Shown: positions 1 through 6,720 of the stretch, one piece after another | How positions within the stretch are numbered: position 1 is the stretch's first letter | Layout: each line of letters opens with the position of its first letter | Origin: JASHVB01 sp049522565 | GTDB lineage: Bacteria > Pseudomonadota > Alphaproteobacteria > Acetobacterales > Acetobacteraceae | Reading direction: 5' to 3' | Assembly (NCBI GenBank): GCA_049522565.1 | Contig: JBEKNT010000167.1 | Location: 1-13,134, forward strand | Length of the DNA: 13,134 nt | Made by a program: the position numbers and the translations under genes | Notes under the pieces: generated by a model | The model's database searches: none | Told to the model about the DNA's origin: nothing | Seen by the model: the letters and a program-made list of their open reading frames with translations, nothing else

Positions 1-3000
1 ATATGCGCCAGCCCGTCCGGCCCGACCTTCACGTGCGGCAGATAGATCGGCACCGGGGTGAAATTGCGCCGCACCGAGATATTGGCGATGCCGGGATTTT
101 CCTCGCCCTCGCCGCCGCCCGGATACTCCTGCAACGGGATGATGCCGAACGCCATGTTGCGCGTGTCGCGCGCCACCAAGCGCGACGGACGTTCCACGAT
201 GAATTTCGGCAGCGGATCGAGCGGCGCCTCTTTCGCCAGCGCCAGCACGGCCTGGTCCACCATCCAGAATGTCGCCTCGCCAGCCAGCGGTTTTCCATCC
301 TCATCCGACAGGCGGAGTGTCACCTCGACGGTTTGCGCCGGCCGCGCCGTGGCGGGGGCGTCGAACGCGACGGTCACCCGGTTCTGCACCGGCCGCACCT
401 TGACCCAGGCGGTCGCCGCCAGCGTCGTCGGCTTGCCCTGGTCGAACGGCGCGGTCGCCGAGGGCGGCGGCCCCGCCAGCCGTCCCCGCATCAGCAGCAC
501 ATGCACGGGGACGCGCGGCATCTGCTGCTTCGTCAGCGCCAGGGTGTAACGGCCGACGCCGTCCGCCACGTCCACCCAGCCGTAATCGAACACGCCGTCG
601 GGTTGCTCGGTCACCACCAGGGCCCGCGCCGCCTGGAACGGGCTTTCGATCAGCAGCGTCGCGTTCTCGCCCGGAGCGTAGTCGTCCTTGTCGGCCTTCA
701 CCGTCACGGTCTTCGCCGGTGGACGCGACCACGTCACCGGCGTGTCGCCGGCCATGAAGCAGTCCACGCGCAAGGTCTGCCGCCGGCCGAGCCGGTCGGC
801 GGCGGTCACCTCCAGCACGTAAACGCCGGCTTCCGAGGCGGCAAAATTCAGCGTCTGCGCCGCGTCGGTGCTGCTGACGTGGCGCTCCTCCACCGTGCGG
901 TCGATCTCCTGGGTGACGTATTTCGCCGTGCCCTGGGTGAAGTCGCTCGCCTGCAGGACAGAATTCCAGTCGCGCTTGATCAGCCGCACGGTCATGTCGA
1001 TGCCGGCGCGCGGTTTTCCTGCCGCATCCAGCGCCAGCAGGTCGGCGGCGATGTTTCCCGGATGCGGCAGGTAGCGCGGCATCTTCACGCCCAGCACGAA
1101 CGGCGGCAGCGCGGGGATGCTCGCCACGTTGCGGATCTGCTGCCCGTCATCGCCGGTGACCGTCGCCTCGACCATGTATGTGCGCGGCTGCGCTGTCGGC
1201 TCCAGGGTGGGATCCAGCGTGAGTTGCGCCGAACCGCCGGCATCGGTCTTGCCGTTGCTCTGCATGACCGGCGTGGAACGGAACGTCTGGTCGCCGGAGA
1301 ACCGCGCATCGCTGGAGAACAGGAAGCCGGGCCGGCCCGGCGGGCTCCAGGTGTACGGGAACTGCGTCACCCGCCAGATGATCGGCCGGTCGGTGACGAC
1401 GCCGCCGGCGTAGTAGCGCGCCAGCAGCCCCACCTGGAACGGCGCATCGAGCGGTTCCTCTGGCGCGTGGTTCAGCAGCACCTCGAAGGTCGGCAGGCGA
1501 TAGGCTTCCTTCTTGAAGCCGGCGCTGTCGCACTCCGACGCATGCTCTGGCTGGAAGGAGACGGTGTAGTCGCCGGTCGCCACCGTCTTGGCATCGAAAT
1601 GCCAGTAGAAGCCGCTGGTGTCGTCCAGCGTCACCGGATAGCGCCATTCCTGCTTGTCCGGCCCTTGCACCAGCAGGGTGCCCTTGCCGGAGGCATAGCT
1701 CAGTGCGCCGTGCAGGTAGCGGCGGACGAAGCCGCGGATTTCGATAGCCTCCTCCGGACGGTAGATCGGGCGTTCGGTGAACACGTGGCACAGGATGCGC
1801 GGCTTTTCCGCCCGCGCGCTGATCGCGGTCTTGGTGAATGGCCACGCCAGCCAGGTGCCGCGCGGCTGCGTCCAGTTGCCGTCGGCGTAGGCTTCGGGTC
1901 CCGGCGCGGTCCGCAGCACCAGCGTGTCGGTGGCCTTCTGCACTACGATGCGCTGCGGTGCCGCCTGGCTGCCATCATGCGGCTCGTAGGTGAACGCGCC
2001 CTGGGCATCCGTGGTGCCCTCGGCCAGGACGCGGTAGTCCCTGTCCTCCAGCCCCTCGACGCGGATCTGCGCCCCGGCCACCGGCTGCGCCGTCGCCAGC
2101 GACGTCACGGCGAACCGCACGCGGCCTGGCTCCTCCACCGTGGTCAGCGACAGGTCGGTCACTTGCAGGCGGATCCAGTGACGCTCCGGACTGTGCAGGG
2201 CGCGCAGCCCGACGAGATAGGTGCCCGGCTGACGCGCGCCGGCGATCCGCGCGAGCAGTGGCTGTAGGTCGAGTCCGAACTTGGCGTCGCCGCCGCCGCT
2301 GGTGTCCGGCAGGTCCATCAGCTCCGATACCGATGGCGAGCCGAGCGCCTTGATGCGCGCCGCGATGTCCGCCGCCCTTACGGCGGCCGGCTTGCTCCAG
2401 GCGCCCGGTTCATTGCCGGGCAGCGGCGGTGCGTCGGCATCGCGCGTCTCCACGCCGTCGGCCGGGAACGGCCAGAAATCGCGGTCCAGCGGGTCGATCC
2501 GGTGGATGCGCACATCGGCATGCGCGTAGCCGTGGCCGCGCACCGGCACCATCTGCGGGCCGTCGCGCTCCACGATCCCCTGCGACGCGTCCCACACCAG
2601 CCGCGGCGGCACCGGCCGGAACGCAAAGCGCAGGCGCTGCGCCGAGCCGCCGAGCGCTCGGCCGCGCTGGTCGGTCAGACTGCCCGGCGCGACCTCCAGC
2701 GTGTACTCGGTTTCCGCGGCGAAGCTGCCGGCCAGATGCAGCGTCTGCGGCGACGCGGAGTCGGCGGTCACCTTCAGATCGTCCACCGGCGGCGAGATGC
2801 GGAACGCGTTGCGCGCCTGCATGATGTCCAGCGTCTGCGGCGGCGCGGAAAAATCCAGCGCGACGGAGCGCCGCTGCGGGGCGTTCCCGGTGTCGCTGTC
2901 GGGATTGCAGGTGGTCAGCCCGTCGGCGGTCGCAGCGCGATAGCCGTCGCCGCAGTCGAGGCTCGACAGGGTGAACGGTGTCGCCGTGCGCAGCCGCATC

Positions 3001-3749
3001 TCGAACAGGGGATCGTCCAGGCCGGCGGCGTCGGACAGGCGCAGGCGGAGGATCACCAGGCGCTGGTCGGGCAACGGCTGGTGCAGCATCACCAGGTAGG
3101 TCTGCCGGTCGGCGCGGCTGGCGCGCTCCAGCGGCTTGATGTCGAAATCCGCCCGGGTCAGCGTCTGGCTGCCGGTGCTGTCGATGCCGGGCAGCGGACG
3201 CAGCTCGATCGTCAGCAGGCGGGCGAGGTCGGCCGGATCGACCGGGTCCTGGAAGGTCAGGCTGATCGTGTCGAGGTTGGCGATGCCCTCCGGCTGGTCC
3301 TGCGGCGCAGTCTGTACCGGCGCCGGCAACAGCGGGACCAGACTGGCGCTGCGATTGCCGGCGGTGATCTGCACCCGGCGCAGCGGGGTCCAGGGTTCGG
3401 CCGGACGGAATTGCAGCACACGCGGCCCGAGCCAGCGCCACGCGCCTGGCTGCGCCGGCGTGACGGTGACGAAGTGCTCCGGGTGGTCCTCCGGACCGGC
3501 CTGGGCGGGGCCGGTATCGGCGGGAAAGAACACGGTCACCGGGTCCCAGCCGCGCAGGAAGTGGTCCGGCACCACTAATGCGCCGTCGGCGCGCTGCACC
3601 TGATCCAACGGGGGCGGCACGTCCTCGGCGTGGGTCAGGCAGGGGAGCAGCAGGGTGAGGCAAAACAGCAGCAGCGGAATGGTGGGGCGCCATGCCCAGC
3701 GCGCGGCAAGGCTTGGGCTGAACCGAGCGCAGCCCCGGTGCAACGGCAT
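1..3749 (-). CDS. Bacterial alpha-2-macroglobulin family protein (5' part; C-terminus beyond the window)
   Basis: Periplasmic or envelope-attached protease trap of the bacterial alpha-2-macroglobulin (A2M) family; family members are cleaved in a bait region and then entrap the attacking protease. The frame is open from ATG at 3749 to the left edge and gives 1,249 residues with no stop. Residues 1-41 form a Sec signal peptide (basic start, Leu-rich core at 24-38, cleavage likely after T-H-A41); I see no clear lipobox. The N-terminal part has the typical W-R-W-L-G-P-R...L-Q-F-R-P-A-E-P-W string. The MG2 hallmark T-E-R-P-I-Y-R-P is at residues 658-665, the bait-region entry K-A-D-K-D-D-Y-A-P-G-E at 1018-1028, and the A2M-domain string W-M-V-D-Q-A-V-L-A-L at 1162-1171. 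The thioester motif and helical domain, if present, lie outside, so the thioester-bearing (YfhM-like) and thioester-lacking (YfaS-like) classes cannot be told apart here. The start is set by an AGGAGA Shine-Dalgarno at 3760-3755, five bases upstream. A pbpC partner, common beside such genes, is not visible. Confidence 0.93.
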   Translation of the reverse strand, partial: MPLHRGCARFSPSLAARWAWRPTIPLLLFCLTLLLPCLTHAEDVPPPLDQVQRADGALVVPDHFLRGWDPVTVFFPADTGPAQAGPEDHPEHFVTVTPAQPGAWRWLGPRVLQFRPAEPWTPLRRVQITAGNRSASLVPLLPAPVQTAPQDQPEGIANLDTISLTFQDPVDPADLARLLTIELRPLPGIDSTGSQTLTRADFDIKPLERASRADRQTYLVMLHQPLPDQRLVILRLRLSDAAGLDDPLFEMRLRTATPFTLSSLDCGDGYRAATADGLTTCNPDSDTGNAPQRRSVALDFSAPPQTLDIMQARNAFRISPPVDDLKVTADSASPQTLHLAGSFAAETEYTLEVAPGSLTDQRGRALGGSAQRLRFAFRPVPPRLVWDASQGIVERDGPQMVPVRGHGYAHADVRIHRIDPLDRDFWPFPADGVETRDADAPPLPGNEPGAWSKPAAVRAADIAARIKALGSPSVSELMDLPDTSGGGDAKFGLDLQPLLARIAGARQPGTYLVGLRALHSPERHWIRLQVTDLSLTTVEEPGRVRFAVTSLATAQPVAGAQIRVEGLEDRDYRVLAEGTTDAQGAFTYEPHDGSQAAPQRIVVQKATDTLVLRTAPGPEAYADGNWTQPRGTWLAWPFTKTAISARAEKPRILCHVFTERPIYRPEEAIEIRGFVRRYLHGALSYASGKGTLLVQGPDKQEWRYPVTLDDTSGFYWHFDAKTVATGDYTVSFQPEHASECDSAGFKKEAYRLPTFEVLLNHAPEEPLDAPFQVGLLARYYAGGVVTDRPIIWRVTQFPYTWSPPGRPGFLFSSDARFSGDQTFRSTPVMQSNGKTDAGGSAQLTLDPTLEPTAQPRTYMVEATVTGDDGQQIRNVASIPALPPFVLGVKMPRYLPHPGNIAADLLALDAAGKPRAGIDMTVRLIKRDWNSVLQASDFTQGTAKYVTQEIDRTVEERHVSSTDAAQTLNFAASEAGVYVLEVTAADRLGRRQTLRVDCFMAGDTPVTWSRPPAKTVTVKADKDDYAPGENATLLIESPFQAARALVVTEQPDGVFDYGWVDVADGVGRYTLALTKQQMPRVPVHVLLMRGRLAGPPPSATAPFDQGKPTTLAATAWVKVRPVQNRVTVAFDAPATARPAQTVEVTLRLSDEDGKPLAGEATFWMVDQAVLALAKEAPLDPLPKFIVERPSRLVARDTRNMAFGIIPLQEYPGGGEGEENPGIANISVRRNFTPVPIYLPHVKVGPDGLAH

Positions 3750-3754
3750 GGACG

Positions 3755-3790
3755 TCTCCTCTGGCCCAGTGGGTCGAATCTTACACTGGG
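3755..3790 (-). promoter_or_regulatory. Ribosome binding site and adjacent 7-bp inverted repeat upstream of the alpha-2-macroglobulin gene
   Basis: AGGAGA (3760-3755) lies five bases before the ATG at 3749. Just upstream is a perfect inverted repeat, CCCAGTG at 3765-3771 and CACTGGG at 3784-3790, with a 12-base spacer. In the mRNA it could form a hairpin ending four bases before the Shine-Dalgarno, or in DNA it could be an operator half-site pair. A TAAGAT that could be a -10 hexamer lies in the spacer, but no good -35 stands at the right distance. The ribosome site is well supported; the role of the repeat is a guess. Confidence 0.5.
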
Positions 3791-4215
3791 TGCCCGAGGA
3801 GCCATAGCCGCGCTCCCGACCCAATGCGGACTTTCGGTTCCGCCCAGGCCTACCGGCCCGACCTCCCGGATTGACGGCCGATTGACAGTGGCGGCGAAGG
3901 ACAAGACCGTCTTGCGCCCTCTGCTTCCTGTCAGCCCTTCTCGATCTCGTGGTCGCATACCGGCGCTCTCAACTGTCCCGGGCCATCCGCCACGATCAGG
4001 TGACGGCAGAGGTGGCAAGTGGGCAGCCAAGAAGTTATTAACCTTCCCATGATAGTTGCCTTCAAAGCGGTGCGCAGATTGCGCTGCGAAAGGCCCTCTA
4101 TAATATTGAGAGCCTTCTTGACACGTAGATCTCACATATTATGGCGTGGACTTGGATGCATCCATTGCATCGAGATACCCCCGCAATATTCCTCCTGTTC
4201 GCTGCTGCAAAAAGC
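3791..4215. other. Intergenic stretch without a convincing gene; GC-rich turning AT-rich
   Basis: About 425 bases between the alpha-2-macroglobulin start and the large inverted repeat. The short frames on both strands lack ribosome sites and recognisable protein features. Composition changes near 4020 from GC-rich to clearly AT-rich, suggesting a junction with foreign DNA. An imperfect hairpin sits at 4092-4114 (arms GGCCCTC and GAGAGCC around an AT core) and could be a weak terminator in either direction. A TTGACA at 4118 and a TATTAT at 4137 are only 13 bases apart, too close for a sigma-70 promoter. Confidence 0.5.
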
Positions 4216-4325
4216 AAAGTTTTGAAACACAGATTTCACAGATTTCACAGATTAAGGCACGGATCAGATTAATATGCCTTGCGCCTTAATATGTGAATTC
4301 TGTGAAATATGTGTTTCAAAACCTT
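4216..4325. repeat. Large AT-rich inverted repeat (two 45-base arms, 20-base loop)
   Basis: The left arm 4216-4260 and the reverse complement of the right arm 4281-4325 match at 40 of 45 positions. Both contain TTTTGAAACACA followed by CACAGATTTCACAGATT-like units and end in ATTAAGGC. The left arm also contains a 9-base direct repeat, AGATTTCAC, at 4231-4239 and 4240-4248. The structure would form a very long hairpin in DNA or RNA. Read on the minus strand, it lies about 125 bases after the stop of the 326-residue gene and is followed by a T-rich run, so it could act as that gene's terminator. From memory, CACAGATTTCACAGATT-type hairpins occur scattered between genes in many unrelated bacteria, so a mobile intergenic repeat (MITE-like) is the best reading. 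No transposase is nearby. Confidence 0.8.
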
Positions 4326-4450
4326 ACTTTACCGCCCGCCTCTCCATCCGTAGGTTGATCTTATTATAATTCCCCATGGTATGTGCGCGCGATAGGGTCG
4401 AGGGCAACTATTTCATGACCCTTAATAATATGTAAAATGAAACCAACATC

Positions 4451-5431
4451 TCATATGGCAACGCGATTTTTTCGTGCCTCCCGCGCTGCGATCGCCTTTG
4501 GCGCGTCGGGTTCACCAAGCTCAAGATTGGGATTCCTTTGACCGGGGCGGGGCTTGAGATTGTAGGTCACATCAACCCGCCTCGGAGGATCAAAGGGCCG
4601 AAGCCGGTGTTTTTCCATAAACTCCCTGACGGTCATTCCCTCTTCAATCAGGTCATACCGCTCATAGCCAGCGGTGCCCCGACGTTTCTCGGTGTCGGCA
4701 GCCGGTCTGACGAAGGTGAAAACCCGGTCGTCGGGATCTGCGATACGCGTTCTATCGGCTTCGATATTAGGCTCACGATGCACCGTGTTCGGGCGTGGGC
4801 TACCCATGTCGAGCCACTGCTGCGCTCGGTCCACCCGATCGCGATCCGGCGAGGAGCGATTAGACTCTGCAACCCGGTCGGAAAATACGATCGTGCGGGC
4901 GGCGAAGTGCTTTGGAACCTGCCACCACCCGTTGCGATGCACCAGAACGAAGCGCTGACCGGACATGGCAGCTGGTAACAGTTCATCGTTAAGCCATTTT
5001 AGCGAAGCCGCGCAAGAAGGAAGTTTGGTGGCAACCAACCTGTTGAAAGGCTCCTCAGAGAGACGCGGAGACCGATACGGCACAGCATTGACAATAACTG
5101 CCTTGCCCGATTCAATCCATTTGTTGAATGGGCCTGCGGTGTAATAGCGTCCCAACCGAGGGGGAATGTTCTTGATATCGCCATGCAGCCAGGAGCGGAA
5201 TAGATCCACCGACGCTTGATCCGAAAATTCCGCCTCGGTTTGCCCCTGCTTGTATCCGCCGTTCGCCATCAGCACAACGATTGGCGCGTTGTCTATGTCA
5301 CCGACAAATGCCGGTGGTGGAAACGACAGATTGAACGTATGGCCTGGGTGCGAATCAAAGATTGGCGCATCGGCAGGATGGACAGCGCCTGATAACTGCC
5401 GCCAGAACCTCCTCAGCGAGCTGATCGCCAT
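4451..5431 (-). CDS. Hypothetical protein, probable uracil-DNA-glycosylase-like fold plus a C-terminal domain
   Basis: A 326-residue soluble protein without signal peptide or membrane segment, so likely cytoplasmic. I do not recognise a named gene. The N-terminal half follows the pattern of the UDG-like superfamily: F-P-P-P-A-F-V-G-D then I-V-V-L-M-A-N-G-G-Y (51-60, where family members have a hydrophobic strand and N-P-G), V-N-A-V-P-Y-R-S (114-121), L-P-S-C (137-140) and a late strand F-V-L-V-H-R-N-G-W-W (161-170). The classical catalytic motifs are not clearly preserved, so enzymatic activity is uncertain. After a polar linker, residues 250-292 form a second conserved-looking block with Y-D-L-I-E-E-G-M-T-V-R-E-F-M-E (259-273). 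The C-terminus is basic. AGGA stands seven bases before ATG. The gene is divergent from the next one to the right, and both are less GC-rich than the flanking giants, suggesting acquisition together. The reading frame is sound; the fold assignment is from remembered motif spacing only. Confidence 0.75.
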   Translation of the reverse strand: MAISSLRRFWRQLSGAVHPADAPIFDSHPGHTFNLSFPPPAFVGDIDNAPIVVLMANGGYKQGQTEAEFSDQASVDLFRSWLHGDIKNIPPRLGRYYTAGPFNKWIESGKAVIVNAVPYRSPRLSEEPFNRLVATKLPSCAASLKWLNDELLPAAMSGQRFVLVHRNGWWQVPKHFAARTIVFSDRVAESNRSSPDRDRVDRAQQWLDMGSPRPNTVHREPNIEADRTRIADPDDRVFTFVRPAADTEKRRGTAGYERYDLIEEGMTVREFMEKHRLRPFDPPRRVDVTYNLKPRPGQRNPNLELGEPDAPKAIAAREARKNRVAI

Positions 5432-5723
5432 TCTTGAGTCCTATTCGTCCAGAAAGAGTTAGCGATATTTCCCATGTGCCCGGCCCAACCGAGCATCTTC
5501 GGTAGACGATAACCACCCCATCGCGCGATCGGCAATAGCGATAGCACTAGCACCGCGTCCCATTACAAAGCCAGACCCGGAGCCCGAATTGTTCGACGCC
5601 CTGATTCGGCGAGTGCCGCGCCGGTGCGACCTTTCGAGACAGCGCGTTCTGTCGCTTGCGTATCTGACCTGAGTGGCGGAACCTCATCTCGCCAACATTC
5701 GGGGCGCAAAAGCTGAGGGGTGA
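5432..5723. promoter_or_regulatory. Divergent intergenic region between the two hypothetical genes
   Basis: This 292-base stretch separates the start codons of two genes read away from each other, so both promoters should lie here. I see the AGGA ribosome site for the left gene and GAGGGG five bases before the ATG of the right gene, but no clear -35/-10 pair on either strand. A minus-strand frame runs through it (5909-5547), but it mostly overlaps the start of the right gene antisense and has no recognisable features. Confidence 0.4.
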
Positions 5724-6581
5724 ATGTTCTCTATCGCTTACGTAATCCTGCCGTTCTCCGACACACCGCCCGCTGACGCGGTTCGGGCGTCGCTTGCCCG
5801 TTTTCAGCGAGGGCGACGTGGCGACCTGCCAGAAAGTTGGCTGACCTTCCACGACGAGACTGAAGAATTTCGTCAGGTCTACGAGGCGCATCACATCTTC
5901 ACGGAGCAAGATACGGGGGGACTGCGGATCGAGGGGAACGTCATCGACTCATCCTGGTTCATCGATACCGGGAACATCCGTGCTGAGATGCGCCTGGGTG
6001 GCCTGCGGCAATGGCGTGTTCGCTTCGCGGACACGATGGACCTGGACGAATTTTACGAACGGTTTGGCCGGAAGCTGGAGCGCCATCCCGAAACGGGAGC
6101 CTTCGGGCGATGGTTGAACCCACTTGGGCACTGGGATTGGTGGGACCTCGGCGGCCGCTTCGACGGCCATATCATCGGCGACCGCCGATCAGGGGAGGGA
6201 CGCAGTATCGCGCAGGTATCCTCCGGCCCAAACCGGGGACGCTCCATTCTGGCCAATGTCGAGAACCGTTTAGCCGAGGCACTTGGGCAGGAACCCATCC
6301 CATCGCTGGATGTGCAGACCGACCAGAATATCGAGCTTGTGACAACCCTTTTGGCGGACGCTCGCGCTGGCCGCGAGAACGCCTACCCAGGGTCCCTCGT
6401 GTTGCCGCCCGGGGCGGTCGAGGACAGCCTGCGCTGGCTCCATGACTGGCCGAAGCTTGGTCCTGAAGCAGCGTTCACCTGGCTGGGCTTGCCGGCGGAG
6501 GCGGGCTGGGCGGCCATCGTCACCGCAGCCTACGCGCGTTTCGAGGACCACTGGGCGGCGGGCGTTGCCTACCATCACTAG
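5724..6581 (+). CDS. Hypothetical protein with W-L-T-F-H-D-E-T and WDWW-DLGGR motifs
   Basis: A 285-residue soluble protein with no signal peptide or membrane segment; no named gene recognised. Two dense blocks stand out: W-L-T-F-H-D-E-T-E-E-F-R at residues 39-50 and N-P-L-G-H-W-D-W-W-D-L-G-G-R-F-D-G at 132-148. The second resembles the NPxxxWDWYxxGGRW string that I recall from uncharacterised phage and phage-like bacterial proteins, where no function is established. The second half (200-285) is rich in Trp, Ala and acidic residues and looks globular. The start is supported by GAGGGG five bases upstream. The gene is divergent from the 326-residue gene and convergent with the 2,007-residue gene. 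Its TAG stop lies inside the terminal repeat of a small element (6578-6690), so the natural C-terminus may have been changed by insertion. Moderate base composition, unlike its GC-rich right neighbour, also suggests transfer. Confidence 0.78.
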   Translation: MFSIAYVILPFSDTPPADAVRASLARFQRGRRGDLPESWLTFHDETEEFRQVYEAHHIFTEQDTGGLRIEGNVIDSSWFIDTGNIRAEMRLGGLRQWRVRFADTMDLDEFYERFGRKLERHPETGAFGRWLNPLGHWDWWDLGGRFDGHIIGDRRSGEGRSIAQVSSGPNRGRSILANVENRLAEALGQEPIPSLDVQTDQNIELVTTLLADARAGRENAYPGSLVLPPGAVEDSLRWLHDWPKLGPEAAFTWLGLPAEAGWAAIVTAAYARFEDHWAAGVAYHH

Positions 6582-6690
6582 TATAGCGATTCCTTGAAAC
6601 CGACCCTATGCTACGATGGTCAATCGCGAGTCATTCCGCGGCATTTCGCGTGCTTGCGATAGTAGTCGATCCATGGAACCGCTGTACTAG
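6578..6690. mobile_element. 113-bp MITE-like element or IS remnant with terminal inverted repeats
   Basis: The left end CTAGTATAGCGATTCC (6578-6593) and the reverse complement of the right end (6690-6675, CTAGTACAGCGGTTCC) match at 14 of 16 positions, and weaker similarity continues inward. Both ends carry CTAG, which would fit insertion at a TA target as in the IS630/Tc1-mariner group, but I cannot name an element. It has no transposase and codes for nothing recognisable. It lies in the convergent gap between the 285-residue gene, whose stop codon it supplies, and the end of the 2,007-residue gene 30 bases away. As a stem-loop, it might also serve as a two-way terminator. Confidence 0.6.
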
Positions 6691-6720
6691 CCAGGATGCG
6701 AGACTGACGCAGAATATCCA

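Noticed and set aside
3..2267. 754-residue plus-strand open frame
   Set aside because: Antisense to the alpha-2-macroglobulin gene; Arg/His-rich translation with no domain, signal or ribosome site, typical of a shadow frame in GC-rich DNA.
2410..3693. 427-residue minus-strand open frame starting near the alpha-2-macroglobulin start
   Set aside because: Frame-shifted copy of the real gene; the frame from 3749 has the signal peptide, ribosome site and domain motifs.
3771..3790. GGTCGAATC string suggesting a tRNA T-loop
   Set aside because: No acceptor, D or anticodon stems can be built around it.
4118..4142. TTGACA and TATTAT as a plus-strand promoter
   Set aside because: The spacer is only 13 bases, and no gene follows on that strand within 1.5 kb.
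5547..5909. 120-residue minus-strand frame across the divergent region
   Set aside because: Overlaps the start of the better supported 285-residue gene antisense and has no ribosome site or known motif.
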